Source: Caldisericaceae bacterium
GTDB lineage: Bacteria; Caldisericota; Caldisericia; Caldisericales; Caldisericaceae
Assembly: GCA_021161495.1 (NCBI GenBank)
Contig: JAGHAO010000098.1
Span: 1 to 24,433 of the forward strand
Direction: 5' to 3'
DNA: 24,433 nucleotides
Shown one piece after another: positions 14,978-23,190 of the stretch. Both the position numbers and the translations under genes were made by a program. Positions within the stretch are counted from its first letter, which is position 1. The number at the start of each line of letters is the position of its first letter. The notes beneath the pieces were generated by a model that did not search any database, was not told the DNA's origin, and worked only from the letters and a program-made list of their open reading frames with translations.

Positions 14978-16351
14978 TCAGATTGGGAGATATATATGGA
15001 AAGTCGTGCCTTTGCCTTTTTCGCTTTCCACTTCGATTTTTCCTCCATGCTCTTTAACCACTCTGTATACTATTGCAAGCCCGAGCCCGGTTCCTTCCGC
15101 TTTTGTCGTATAGAAAGGTACGAATATGTGCTCCAACTGGTCTTTGTCCATTCCGCAACCTGTATCGGATATGGAAATTTTTGCGAATTCTCCTTCTTTT
15201 CGACATTTAATTGTAATTTTCCCCTTTTTATCCATTGCCTGGATACTGTTTATAATGAGATTTAGGAACAGTTCTTCGCATTTTTTTTCGTCTGCGTTTA
15301 CATTTATATTTTCACAATCCAATTGGAATTCAATGTTGCCGTTTTCCGAAAATTGCTTTCCGAGTGCGACAATTCTTTCAAAGAAAGAAGGGACGTTTAT
15401 TTGCGTTTTTCTCAGAGGCGTCGGTTTTCCGTAATTCAATAAGTCCTTTACGATTCTGCTCAATCTTTCCGTTTCGTGCAGTATGGGTTCCACATATTTT
15501 TCTTCGGGTTTTCCCTCCAATTTTTTCTGGAGAATTTGCGCAAATCCTTTTATGGATGTTAAGGGGTTTCTTACTTCGTGCACCACACCCGCGGTAAACA
15601 TTCCGAGCGTCCTCAACGCCTCGTTTCGTTGTGATTCTTCGATATTTCGTTTTAAGCTCTCCGCCATATTATTTATTGAAACCGCTATGTCCCCTATTTC
15701 TCCGGAATAATGCGGCAACCTGTAATCGAGGTCTGTTTCAAGGGTTTTTAGTCCTCTTTCTATCTTTACTATTTTGAATGTAAAAATCGAGGTTACAATA
15801 AGAACAAAAAGTGCCGCAAAAAGTGCGGAATAAACCGTTACTCTGTTTGATTCTTCCCTTATTTCGTTCACGGGTTTCATTATCAAAGGGTACGGCTCGT
15901 CTACAAATATGTAGCCTTTTTCCATCTTCGGAGTGTATATGGGCTTTATAATCGTGAGTTTTTTACTTAGCATGTATTTCGGGTCCGATAGGTAGACGGT
16001 TTTGTCGTTTATAGGAGGGATGTAATATCCTATTTCAAGTTCCGGAAAGTTCTTTTTTAAAGATTTTATATAATCGTCGAACGGCGGTTGTTGAAATTTT
16101 TTCAGGTACATCTTTTGCTTTTCCACCGATATGTGTCCGAAGTCAAACTGCAAAGCGTTTCCTTCGTACAATTTTTGATATTTGTCCGTTATTTGATCGG
16201 CTACGGTTTCTATTCTTTTTGTTTCAACCGAAAAGATTTCGTTTCTTACGCTGGATATGACAACCGAGCTTACGAATACCATCGTAAGCACGACAAACAA
16301 GACAAGGGTTGTTGTAAGTTGAAACCTCATCGATTGAAAAAATCTTTTCAT
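14978..16351 (-). CDS. Membrane-bound sensor histidine kinase
   Basis: A 457-residue kinase with transmembrane helices at about residues 11-35 and 172-196 enclosing an extracytoplasmic sensor of about 135 residues, which has no family I recognise. A HAMP-like linker follows, then the dimerisation domain with phosphoacceptor His258 in VVHEVRNPLTSIKGF, and the ATP-binding domain with N-box LNLIINSIQAM, G1 DTGCGMD, F-box VPFYTTK and G2 GTGLGLAIVYRVV. The NtrB/AtoS/PilS-like H-box suits pairing with the adjacent NtrC-class regulator. The ATG follows immediately on the TAG of the ATP-type PFK gene. The nearest GGAGG is 14 bases upstream, so translation probably depends on coupling. The signal sensed is unknown. 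Confidence 0.94.
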   Translation of the reverse strand: MKRFFQSMRFQLTTTLVLFVVLTMVFVSSVVISSVRNEIFSVETKRIETVADQITDKYQKLYEGNALQFDFGHISVEKQKMYLKKFQQPPFDDYIKSLKKNFPELEIGYYIPPINDKTVYLSDPKYMLSKKLTIIKPIYTPKMEKGYIFVDEPYPLIMKPVNEIREESNRVTVYSALFAALFVLIVTSIFTFKIVKIERGLKTLETDLDYRLPHYSGEIGDIAVSINNMAESLKRNIEESQRNEALRTLGMFTAGVVHEVRNPLTSIKGFAQILQKKLEGKPEEKYVEPILHETERLSRIVKDLLNYGKPTPLRKTQINVPSFFERIVALGKQFSENGNIEFQLDCENINVNADEKKCEELFLNLIINSIQAMDKKGKITIKCRKEGEFAKISISDTGCGMDKDQLEHIFVPFYTTKAEGTGLGLAIVYRVVKEHGGKIEVESEKGKGTTFHIYLPI

Positions 16352-17314
16352 CTATACCGACACTTCCTCCGCAAGTTTGTATAGATCTTTATTTATTCTT
16401 TTTCGCTTGGTTACCGCATCTTTAAGAGGAATAAGGGTTATTTTGTTATCTTTTATTCCTACCAATTTCCCTTTTTCTCCTCCGAGCAATGCGTCCACTG
16501 CGAATTCTCCGAACTGAGAGGCAATTATTCTGTCGAATCTTGTGGGTGAACCTCCTCTCTGTATGTATCCCAATACGGAAACCCTTGTTTCCACTTCCGG
16601 CATACGTTTTTTGATTTCCTTTTCGAGGTCCCTTGCGTGGATTGCTCCTTCCGCGCAAACGATTAAATGATGCATTTTTCTTTTTCTGAACGCTTCTTTC
16701 ATATTCTCGGTTATTTTATCGATACTGAACGGCATTTCGGGTATGAGAATAAAGTCGGCGCCTCCGCCGAGGCCTGCGTCAAGTGCTATGAACCCCGCTT
16801 CTCTTCCCATTACTTCTACAATGAATGTTCTTCCGTGGGAAACGGCTGCGTCTCTTATTTTATCTATGGCATTTATTGCGGTATTTACCGCCGTATCAAA
16901 GCCTATGGTGTAATCCGTTCCCCAGAGGTCGTTATCGATTGTAGAGGCGATGCCGATTGTGGGGAAGCCTTTTTCCGAGATTGCGAGGTTTCCTGTCTGC
17001 GATCCGTTACCTCCTATTACTATAAGTCCTTCTATTCCTTCTTCTTCCATATTCTTGATCGCCCTGTACTGATTCTCTTCTTTTTTGAAATCCGGTACCC
17101 TGCTTGTTCTAAGGATTGTCCCGCCTCTTTCGAGAATACCGCTTACATCTCTCGGAAGCAGCGGATGAAAATCTTTTTCCAGCAGTCCTCTGTATCCTCT
17201 GTAAACTCCGATTATTTCAACTTTACGTACATACCCTACACGCACGACACTTCTAATTGCGGCATTCATTCCGGAAGCATCGCCCCCAGAAGTGAGAACC
17301 GCTATTCGCTTCAT
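16352..17314 (-). CDS. pfkA: ATP-type 6-phosphofructokinase with Asn at position 103
   Basis: Phosphofructokinase converts fructose 6-phosphate to fructose 1,6-bisphosphate. The 320-residue length and numbering match E. coli PfkA closely. LTSGGDASGMNAAIR binds nucleotide, STIDND supplies Thr125, Asp127 and Asp129, VMGREAG carries the substrate Arg and Met, and QRGGSPTRFDR closes the F6P site. The residue before TIDND is Ser and not Lys, and position 104 is Gly, both as in ATP-using enzymes. Oddly, position 103, normally the Mg-binding Asp of GGDGS, is Asn (GGNGS, codon at 17006-17008). The enzyme may still work or be specialised. It overlaps the PPi-type PFK gene by 4 bases, has GAGGTG upstream, and is followed directly by the histidine kinase gene. 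Confidence 0.9.
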   Translation of the reverse strand: MKRIAVLTSGGDASGMNAAIRSVVRVGYVRKVEIIGVYRGYRGLLEKDFHPLLPRDVSGILERGGTILRTSRVPDFKKEENQYRAIKNMEEEGIEGLIVIGGNGSQTGNLAISEKGFPTIGIASTIDNDLWGTDYTIGFDTAVNTAINAIDKIRDAAVSHGRTFIVEVMGREAGFIALDAGLGGGADFILIPEMPFSIDKITENMKEAFRKRKMHHLIVCAEGAIHARDLEKEIKKRMPEVETRVSVLGYIQRGGSPTRFDRIIASQFGEFAVDALLGGEKGKLVGIKDNKITLIPLKDAVTKRKRINKDLYKLAEEVSV

Positions 17315-18327
17315 TTCAAAAACACCTCTAACAGATCAATCCATTCTTTTGAGACGAGTTTTAACTTTCCGGTCGCCTCTTTGAGTGGGACGGATACTAT
17401 TTCGTTTCCTTTAATTGCCGCCATTTTTCCGAAGTCTCCGCTGTGAATCATATCCACCGCTTTTACTCCCACTCGTGAGCCTAACATTCTATCGAAAACC
17501 GTAGGAGATCCGCCTCTCTGCATATGCCCGATAACTGCGGAACGTGTAGGTATTCCGGTTTTTTCTTTTATGAGTTTTGCTATGAAATCTCCCACTCCTC
17601 TCTTTTGAAGGAGTTTGTGCCCGAATTGGTCTGTCTCGCCTTCTTCTTGAAGGGGAAGTTCCGTTCCTTCCGAGACAACGACAAGTGCATAACCTTTTCT
17701 GTCAAAATCTTTTTCCAAATGTTTACACATTTTATCAAAATCAGGTTTTACTTCCGGAAGAAGTACCCAGTCGGCGCCGCCTGCAATACCTGTGAAGAGT
17801 GCGACCCATCCGGCTTCTCTTCCCATAACTTCCAAGACAATTATTCTTTTGTGCGAGCGAGCCGTATCCCTTAACCTGTTGAGTGCGTCGACTGCAATAT
17901 TTACCGAGGTATCGAACCCGAACGTGTAATCCGTTCCGGAGAGGTCGTTATCCATCGTTTTGGGTACACCCACAACTTTTACTCCGAGGTCAAACAACCT
18001 CGAGGCGACTCCTAACGTGTCGTCTCCTCCTATTGCGATGAGAGCATCGATTCCCATTTCTTTCAAATTTTCAATTGCCCTTTCCGGGCCGCCTTCTATG
18101 GAAAACGGGTTTGTCCTGGATGTGAAAAGAATTGTCCCGCCGTAATTTATAATTTCATCGACTTCGTTCAAAGTCAGGGGACGGGTGATCTTTTCCAGTA
18201 CTCCTTTCCAACCCTGTTCGATTCCTACGACTTCGTCTCCGAAATCCAATGCGTGAAAAACAACTCCTCTGATTGCCGGATTAAGCCCCGGGCAATCTCC
18301 GCCTCCCGTTAAAACTCCTATTTTCAT
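17311..18327 (-). CDS. PPi-type 6-phosphofructokinase
   Basis: A 338-residue phosphofructokinase whose signature residues point to pyrophosphate as phosphoryl donor: GGGDCPGLN at the N-terminus, GGDDT (Asp103 where ATP enzymes have Gly) and PKTMDND (Lys123 before the catalytic Asp126). These Asp and Lys positions are the known determinants of PPi use. VMGREAG and QRGGSPTVFDR are intact. PPi enzymes are reversible and can serve glycolysis and gluconeogenesis. GGAGGT lies six bases before the ATG, which overlaps the pncC stop (ATGA). The gene is directly upstream of an ATP-type paralogue, so the cell likely has both donors available at one metabolic step. Donor use is inferred from residues, not measured. 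Confidence 0.9.
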   Translation of the reverse strand: MKIGVLTGGGDCPGLNPAIRGVVFHALDFGDEVVGIEQGWKGVLEKITRPLTLNEVDEIINYGGTILFTSRTNPFSIEGGPERAIENLKEMGIDALIAIGGDDTLGVASRLFDLGVKVVGVPKTMDNDLSGTDYTFGFDTSVNIAVDALNRLRDTARSHKRIIVLEVMGREAGWVALFTGIAGGADWVLLPEVKPDFDKMCKHLEKDFDRKGYALVVVSEGTELPLQEEGETDQFGHKLLQKRGVGDFIAKLIKEKTGIPTRSAVIGHMQRGGSPTVFDRMLGSRVGVKAVDMIHSGDFGKMAAIKGNEIVSVPLKEATGKLKLVSKEWIDLLEVFLK

Positions 18328-18794
18328 GTTTTACCTCCTATAAGATTTATTAGTTTTTCTATTGCAAAATCAACCGATTTCTCTCTTATTTCTATTCTAC
18401 TTCCGCCGAACTTTTCCTTAAATACAAGAGTATTATTATAAGAAATTCCGATATAGACAAGCCCTGCCGGTTTTCCCTCCTGCAATGAAGGGCCGGCGAC
18501 TCCCGTAAAACTCACTCCTATGTCCGCATTCAAAATATTTTTGACATTTGTTGCCATTTCTTTTGCCGTTTCGGCACTTACCGCTCCGTATTTTGCAAGC
18601 GTTCTCTTATTAACTTTGAGTAATTTTTCTTTTGCCTTATAACTATAGGCAATTATTCCTCCCAAGAAATACTCGGAGCTTCCGGGAATGTCCGTAATCT
18701 TTTTTCCGAATAATCCGCCCGTAAAAGATTCGGCGGTTGCTATCGTAAGTTTTTTAGCTTTAAGTATATCTCCCAACAATAATTCGTTTTCCAT
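18324..18794 (-). CDS. pncC: CinA C-terminal domain protein, nicotinamide mononucleotide deamidase
   Basis: PncC deamidates NMN to nicotinate mononucleotide, returning nicotinamide to the NAD cycle. The 156-residue stand-alone domain has the family blocks IATAESFTGGLFG, ITDIPGSSEYFLGG, IAYSYKAKEKLL, YGAVSAETAKEMA and GVSFTGVAGPS, followed by GLVYIGI. The N-terminal molybdopterin-like CinA domain is absent, as in E. coli YgaD/PncC. The ATG at 18794 lacks a spaced ribosome-binding site, and a promoter -10 ends ten bases upstream, so the first gene of this five-gene unit may be read from a near-leaderless mRNA. It overlaps the PPi-type PFK gene by 4 bases. Catalytic activity is inferred from the family. 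Confidence 0.92.
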   Translation of the reverse strand: MENELLLGDILKAKKLTIATAESFTGGLFGKKITDIPGSSEYFLGGIIAYSYKAKEKLLKVNKRTLAKYGAVSAETAKEMATNVKNILNADIGVSFTGVAGPSLQEGKPAGLVYIGISYNNTLVFKEKFGGSRIEIREKSVDFAIEKLINLIGGKT

Positions 18795-18804
18795 ACCTGT
18801 GAAA

Positions 18805-18832
18805 ATTTTACACGTTTTTTTATTTAATGCAA
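18805..18832 (-). promoter_or_regulatory. Predicted promoter of the pncC-pfk-pfk-kinase-regulator unit
   Basis: On the minus strand, TTGCAT (18832-18827), a 16-base spacer, and TAAAAT (18810-18805). The expected transcription start at about 18798 leaves only about four bases before the ATG at 18794. The -35 is a weak match, so this is less certain than the MFS promoter. Confidence 0.5.
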
Positions 18833-18867
18833 ACGCAAACGGGTTTTCTTTTTTCCGACTGATTGTA

Positions 18868-18873
18868 TATAAT
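18868..18873 (+). promoter_or_regulatory. -10 element of proS-pilD
   Basis: TATAAT in the 110-base divergent gap, 31 bases before the proS ATG. No good -35 is seen (T-rich stretch at the expected spacing). A ribosome-binding site AAAGGAGAA follows at about 18890-18898. Confidence 0.45.
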
Positions 18874-18904
18874 TGTTAAAACTCTTGGTAAAGGAGAATG
18901 AAAA

Positions 18905-20629
18905 ATGAGATTTACTGAAACATTTGTTCCTACTTTAAGAGAAGCGCCGCAGGATGCGGAGTTAATAAGCCATAAACTTATGCTTCGAGCCGGTCTTATG
19001 CGTAAAATGGCATCCGGCATATATTCGTTTTTGCCTTTGGGGCTCCGTTCTTTGGAAAAAGTTAAGAAAATTATACGCGAAGAGATGGATAAAGCGGGAG
19101 GCCTCGAACTCCTCTTCCCTACGATTCTGCCCAAGGAAATTTGGGTTGAAACGGGCAGGTGGGACATTTACGGAAATGAAATGTTTAAACTGAAAGACAG
19201 GAAAGGCAGGGAATTTTGTTTAGGTCCCACGCATGAAGAGGCAGTTGTTGACCTTGCAAGGGGCGAACTTCGCTCATACAAAGAATTGCCTAAAACGTTT
19301 TACCAAATTCAAACCAAATACAGAGACGAGATTCGTCCGAGGTTCGGTTTGATGAGAGCGCGCGAGTTTTTAATGAAAGATGCTTATTCCTTTGATGCGG
19401 ACGAGGAAGGGCTCGAAAAAACTTATAATAAAATTTTTAATGCTTATAAAAGAATCTTCAAACGTTGCGGGCTTACTACGATCCCGATAGAAGCGGATTC
19501 AGGCGCAATAGGAGGAAAGGTTTCCCACGAATTTGTCGTGATTTCGGAAAAAGCCGGGGAAAGTGATTTTGTGTACTGCCCCAAGTGCGGGTATGCAGCG
19601 AATATCGAAGCCGCTAAATCTGCCGATGCAGAAGAAGAGAACGGGGAAATGCAGCCGGTGGAAAAAGTTTCCACTCCGAATGCAAAAACAATTGAAGAGG
19701 TTTCGAACTTCTTAAATATACCGAAGAAGAAACTTGTAAAATCCCTTCTTTATAAGATAGACGGCGAATTTGTTCTCGCGCTTGTGAGAGGCGATGACGA
19801 ACTTAATGAGGTAAAATTGAAAAACTTGTTTGGTGGAAAGTTCATATCACCCGCAAGCGAGGAAGAGGTTAAAAATTTAACGGGAGCGCAGGTAGGTTCC
19901 ATAGGCCCTGTCGGCGTAAACGTGAAAATTGCGGCGGACAAACGTGTATCCAAGATGAAAAATTTTGTGACCGGCGCAAACGAGGACGGATATCATCTTA
20001 TAAATGTAAACATAGGCAGAGATTTTACTCCGCAGGTTGTTGTGGACATTAGAAATGTTAAAGCCGGAGATCTGTGCCCCAAATGCGGAACGCCTCTCGA
20101 ACTCCATAAAGGCATAGAAGTGGGGCAGACGTTCAAATTGGGGACTGTTTATTCAAAGAAGATGAATGCGAAATTTCTCGATAAAGATGGCAAGGAAAAA
20201 TATTTTATTATGGGTTGTTATGGAATAGGGGTAGGCAGAACTCTTGCGGCAGTAATAGAAGAACATAACGACAAGTACGGAATTAAGTGGCCCGTAAGTG
20301 TTGCTCCGTATGAAGTGGAAATAATCCCCCTTAATATGTCGGATGAAGATATTTCCGGGACTGCCGAGTTTTTGTATAAGGATTTCGAAAAGGAAGGTAT
20401 GGAAGTTCTTATGGATGACAGAAACGATGTCGGAGCAGGTGTGAAATTTAATGATGCCGATCTTTTGGGGATTCCTCTGCAGGTTATCATCGGGCGTACG
20501 TTCAAGAAGGATAGAAAAATAGAGGTAAAAGACAGGGAAAGTGGAGAAAAAACCCTTGTGAAACTTAATGAAGTTAAGGAGTTCGTAAAGAAAAAGATAA
20601 CGGAGAAATATAATGCTCTTAATGAGTAA
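18905..20629 (+). CDS. proS: Prolyl-tRNA synthetase (bacterial type)
   Basis: Class II synthetase charging tRNA-Pro. The 574-residue length and the internal editing domain mark the bacterial type. Near the N-terminus is LMLRAGLMRKMASGIYSFLP, then LGPTHEEAVVDLA, motif 2 TKYRDEIRPRFGLMRAREF and KDAYSFD. The YbaK-like INS editing domain, which removes mischarged alanine, spans about residues 255-380 (VKSLLYKIDGEFVLALVRGD). Motif 3 is GCYGIGVGRTLAAVIEEH, followed by the anticodon-binding domain. Two CxxC pairs (YCPKCG and LCPKCG) flank the insertion and may bind zinc. The ATG follows AAAGGAGAA. Its last 17 bases overlap the prepilin peptidase gene. Confidence 0.97.
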   Translation: MRFTETFVPTLREAPQDAELISHKLMLRAGLMRKMASGIYSFLPLGLRSLEKVKKIIREEMDKAGGLELLFPTILPKEIWVETGRWDIYGNEMFKLKDRKGREFCLGPTHEEAVVDLARGELRSYKELPKTFYQIQTKYRDEIRPRFGLMRAREFLMKDAYSFDADEEGLEKTYNKIFNAYKRIFKRCGLTTIPIEADSGAIGGKVSHEFVVISEKAGESDFVYCPKCGYAANIEAAKSADAEEENGEMQPVEKVSTPNAKTIEEVSNFLNIPKKKLVKSLLYKIDGEFVLALVRGDDELNEVKLKNLFGGKFISPASEEEVKNLTGAQVGSIGPVGVNVKIAADKRVSKMKNFVTGANEDGYHLINVNIGRDFTPQVVVDIRNVKAGDLCPKCGTPLELHKGIEVGQTFKLGTVYSKKMNAKFLDKDGKEKYFIMGCYGIGVGRTLAAVIEEHNDKYGIKWPVSVAPYEVEIIPLNMSDEDISGTAEFLYKDFEKEGMEVLMDDRNDVGAGVKFNDADLLGIPLQVIIGRTFKKDRKIEVKDRESGEKTLVKLNEVKEFVKKKITEKYNALNE

Positions 20630-21383
20630 TATCCTTTTCTCGGTTTTCAATTTTATTTTGGGCGCCGTAATAGGGAGTTTCCTGAATGTCCTTATATACC
20701 GCATTCCAAAAAACGGATCCATTTTAAAGCCTCCTTCGCATTGCCCCGTGTGCGGGCATAGATTGAAGTGGTACGATATGGTTCCTATTTTTAGTTATAT
20801 TTTTTTGAAAGGAAAGTGTAGGTATTGCGGAGCGAAAATTTCCGCACGGTATCCCCTGATTGAGGCGCTTACCGGCTTTGCATTTGTGGGTGTGGGATTG
20901 AGGTACGGATGGTCTCTTCAGTTCTTCGAATATATAACTTTCTCCGCGCTTCTCATTACGGTTGCGTTTACGGATATTTTTGACGGTGTTGTTCCTGACA
21001 TTGTTGTTATACCCGGCGCAACTATGGGTTTGGTTTTTTCTCTTTTAAGGGGTAAGGCAATATTTTTGAGTTCTATTTATGGTATGTTATTCCTATTCGG
21101 TTTTTTTGTGCTCGTTATACTTATTACGCGGGGAGGTATGGGAGAAGGAGATGCTACGTTCGGTGCAATGATAGGCGCTTTCTTGGGTTTTAAATTTTCC
21201 GTTGCAATGCTTGTTATTGCTTTTATCATAGGGGCAATTGTCGGGATATTGCTTATCACTGTTTTTAAAAAGAAAGGAGAAGATGCTATACCGTTCGGTC
21301 CTTATCTTGCTCTTTCCGCATACATAATGGTGCTGTTCGGCTACAAAATTTTGCTTTTTTATTTCAAACTGTTTGCATTTTAA
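20613..21383 (+). CDS. pilD: Type IV prepilin peptidase / N-methyltransferase
   Basis: An inner-membrane aspartyl protease (A24A) that cuts type IV prepilin leaders and usually methylates the new N-terminus. The 256-residue protein begins with a hydrophobic helix containing GSFLNVLIYRIP, followed by a cytoplasmic loop with two CxxC pairs (Cys44/Cys47, Cys69/Cys72) needed for the methylase part, then SARYPLIEALTG. Catalytic Asp121 is in TDIFDGVVPD and Asp179 in the GMGEGD (GxGD) motif, with about seven to eight helices in all. The ATG at 20613 overlaps the end of proS and has GGAG about eight bases upstream; a second ATG at 20622 is possible. It lies just upstream of pilMNO, which it presumably serves. 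Confidence 0.95.
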   Translation: MLLMSNILFSVFNFILGAVIGSFLNVLIYRIPKNGSILKPPSHCPVCGHRLKWYDMVPIFSYIFLKGKCRYCGAKISARYPLIEALTGFAFVGVGLRYGWSLQFFEYITFSALLITVAFTDIFDGVVPDIVVIPGATMGLVFSLLRGKAIFLSSIYGMLFLFGFFVLVILITRGGMGEGDATFGAMIGAFLGFKFSVAMLVIAFIIGAIVGILLITVFKKKGEDAIPFGPYLALSAYIMVLFGYKILLFYFKLFAF

Positions 21384-21401
21384 TATTGTGTATGGTATAC
21401 T
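21373..21401 (+). promoter_or_regulatory. Predicted extended -10 promoter of pilMNO
   Basis: TTGCAT (21373-21378), a 17-base spacer, and TATACT (21396-21401) preceded by TGG, an extended -10. A start near 21408 would leave about 22 bases to the pilM start. A TATAAT at 21407-21412 is a stronger hexamer, but its transcript would begin inside the ribosome-binding site. The -35 lies in the last codons of pilD. Confidence 0.4.
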
Positions 21402-21415
21402 TTAACTATAATAGC

Positions 21416-21423
21416 GGAGGAGG
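21416..21423 (+). promoter_or_regulatory. Ribosome-binding site deciding the pilM start
   Basis: GGAGGAGG ends directly against a TTG at 21424, leaving no spacing for that codon. A GTG at 21430 lies six bases downstream, the normal distance, so it is taken as the start of pilM. Confidence 0.75.
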
Positions 21424-21429
21424 TTGAAA

Positions 21430-22614
21430 GTGAGTGCACTTTTTAGGGGAAGTAGAAAGACTCCTGTTATTGGTATAGACCTCGGTTCGGGATATATTAA
21501 GATGGCTCAGTTTAAAAATACCCCGAAAGGCCTTTCGCTTGTAAATTTCGGGCTTTTACCGGTTCCGGAAGGGGCCATACAGGAAGGTCGAATTGTACGT
21601 CCGAAAGAGGTAAGTGATTCCATAAAGGAACTTATAAAATTTCATTCTTTTATAGGGAATAGAGCAGTTGCCGCAGTTTCGGGTCAGCTTGTAATCGTTA
21701 AAGAATTAATAATGGAGGATATTCCGGAAAACGAATTGGACGAAGCGATAAAATGGGAAATGGAGAAATTCCTTCCTTTTTCGATTGACAAAGCGGTTTT
21801 TGACTACCAGGTTCTTAATAAAATTTTTATTGAAGAAGACGGCAGTGAAAAACTCGATGTGCTTTCCGTTGCAGCCCCTCTCGAAGCGGTTCAATCCATT
21901 GTGGAGGTTTTAAAGGATGCTGAACTTGAACCTGTTGCTTTGGAAGTGGAAGCATTTTCCGAGCTCCGACTTTTGCGGTTTATACCTACTTTTAACATAG
22001 AAGAAAACGATGTATTGCTTACTGTTGCGAACATCGGTTATAATTATACTTCTTTAAATATGATCGATAAAGGTTTTGTCAGGTTTTCAAGAACTCTTCC
22101 AATGGGCGGCAAAAAGATAACGGAAGCGATTTCTCAATTTTCCGGAAAGCCGTTTGAAGAAGCCGAGGAGTATAAAAAAACAAAGCTTGACCTTCGGAAT
22201 AATGACGACCCGATGGTTTCTGCAATATCGCAATTGATAAATAGTTTATCCGTTGAGCTAAAACGTTCCGTTAATTATTACTTTAACAAATTCAATGACG
22301 GAAAGGAAATGAAAACTGTCATTCTTATTGAAGGCGGCACTGCTAACATAAAAGGGTTGAAGGAATATTTAGAGGAAAATGTCGGATACCCGGTAGGTGT
22401 TAACAGATTGTTTAACGAAATTGCTTATTTTGACCCGAATCTATTTACTCAGGAATATCTTTACGAAATGGCACCCATATTTTCAGTTGCTACCGGGCTT
22501 GCTTTAAGGGAGCATCCCGTAAATGCAATTAAGAAATACAAAAAAGAAAAGGATACCACCAAGAAAACCGCTTCTAACAAGAAGAAAAGTTTATTTAGAT
22601 ATAAAAAGGGGTAG
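21430..22614 (+). CDS. pilM: Type IV pilus inner-membrane platform protein PilM
   Basis: PilM is a cytoplasmic actin-fold protein that binds the N-terminal INLLP-type motif of PilN and links the pilus motor to the envelope subcomplex. The 394-residue protein opens with VIGIDLGSGYIKMAQFK, the phosphate-1 loop of the actin/FtsA fold, and later shows VAAVSGQLVIVKELI, DEAIKWEMEKFLPF, LLTVANIGYN, LPMGGKKITEAI and LIEGGTANIKGL, with a Lys-rich C-terminal tail. The start is GTG at 21430, chosen from ribosome-binding-site spacing. It leads an operon with pilN three bases downstream. No PilB, PilC or PilT is in the window. Confidence 0.94.
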   Translation: MSALFRGSRKTPVIGIDLGSGYIKMAQFKNTPKGLSLVNFGLLPVPEGAIQEGRIVRPKEVSDSIKELIKFHSFIGNRAVAAVSGQLVIVKELIMEDIPENELDEAIKWEMEKFLPFSIDKAVFDYQVLNKIFIEEDGSEKLDVLSVAAPLEAVQSIVEVLKDAELEPVALEVEAFSELRLLRFIPTFNIEENDVLLTVANIGYNYTSLNMIDKGFVRFSRTLPMGGKKITEAISQFSGKPFEEAEEYKKTKLDLRNNDDPMVSAISQLINSLSVELKRSVNYYFNKFNDGKEMKTVILIEGGTANIKGLKEYLEENVGYPVGVNRLFNEIAYFDPNLFTQEYLYEMAPIFSVATGLALREHPVNAIKKYKKEKDTTKKTASNKKKSLFRYKKG

Positions 22615-22617
22615 CAT

Positions 22618-23190
22618 ATGGAAACAATCGATATTAACCTGTTACCGGGGAGAAAGAAAAGAAAAAGGATAAGCAAGGAAGATAGACAAATTATTTCGAT
22701 TGCAATCTTAGTGACGCTCTTGCTATTTGCTATGTATGGAGGAATTTTATATGTAAAACATCAAAAAGAAGTAAAGTTGGAAGAACTTAATACGCGGATC
22801 AATGCATTGAAAAGCGTTCAAAATGTTTTGGATATCAGAAGTAGTTTGGGTAGTAAATTACTTTATTATGAAAATAGCATAAAAAATTATACATTGAAAC
22901 AATCGGATTGGAACGCACTCATAGATGACGTTGCCGAAGTTTTGCCGAAAGATACACGCATCAGCCAGATCGATGCGGATAAAAAAACAATGTTAGTAAC
23001 AGTAACCGGGGAAACTAAAAATCTGCAAACTCTTGCGTGGACAGTGTATGCGTTTAAAAATAGCGATAAGTTTTCGAACGTAACCGTTAAAAATTATACG
23101 GTTCCATACGGTAAAGCCGTCTCTCAGGGAAATAAAAATCAGAATACGACCTTCACAATAACGTTTAAGTGGAAGGGGATGAAACGATGA
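22618..23190 (+). CDS. pilN: Type IV pilus assembly protein PilN
   Basis: A bitopic inner-membrane protein of 190 residues. The cytoplasmic N-terminus carries the PilM-binding motif DINLLPG at residues 5-11, then a basic stretch, a transmembrane helix at about 25-45 and a coiled coil (KEVKLEELNTRINALK) leading to a fimbrial-type ferredoxin-like domain with PKDTRISQIDAD and the conserved TVTGETKNLQTLAWTVYAF pattern. The ATG is at 22618 three bases after pilM. It overlaps pilO by 4 bases (ATGA). Identity is firm from the motif, topology and neighbours. Confidence 0.93.
   Translation: METIDINLLPGRKKRKRISKEDRQIISIAILVTLLLFAMYGGILYVKHQKEVKLEELNTRINALKSVQNVLDIRSSLGSKLLYYENSIKNYTLKQSDWNALIDDVAEVLPKDTRISQIDADKKTMLVTVTGETKNLQTLAWTVYAFKNSDKFSNVTVKNYTVPYGKAVSQGNKNQNTTFTITFKWKGMKR

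Noticed and set aside
16667..17446. Long plus-strand open frame (259 residues) opposite the phosphofructokinase genes
   Set aside because: It is an antisense shadow of two clearly conserved genes; the product is Cys- and Tyr-rich with no domain pattern and no ribosome-binding site.
20153..20722. Minus-strand open frame of 189 residues over the proS/pilD junction
   Set aside because: Both plus-strand genes are intact and conserved across it, and the antisense product has no recognisable feature.
21407..21412. TATAAT as the -10 of pilM
   Set aside because: A transcript from it would begin inside the GGAGGAGG ribosome-binding site; the TATACT upstream with extended TG fits better, though usage is untested.
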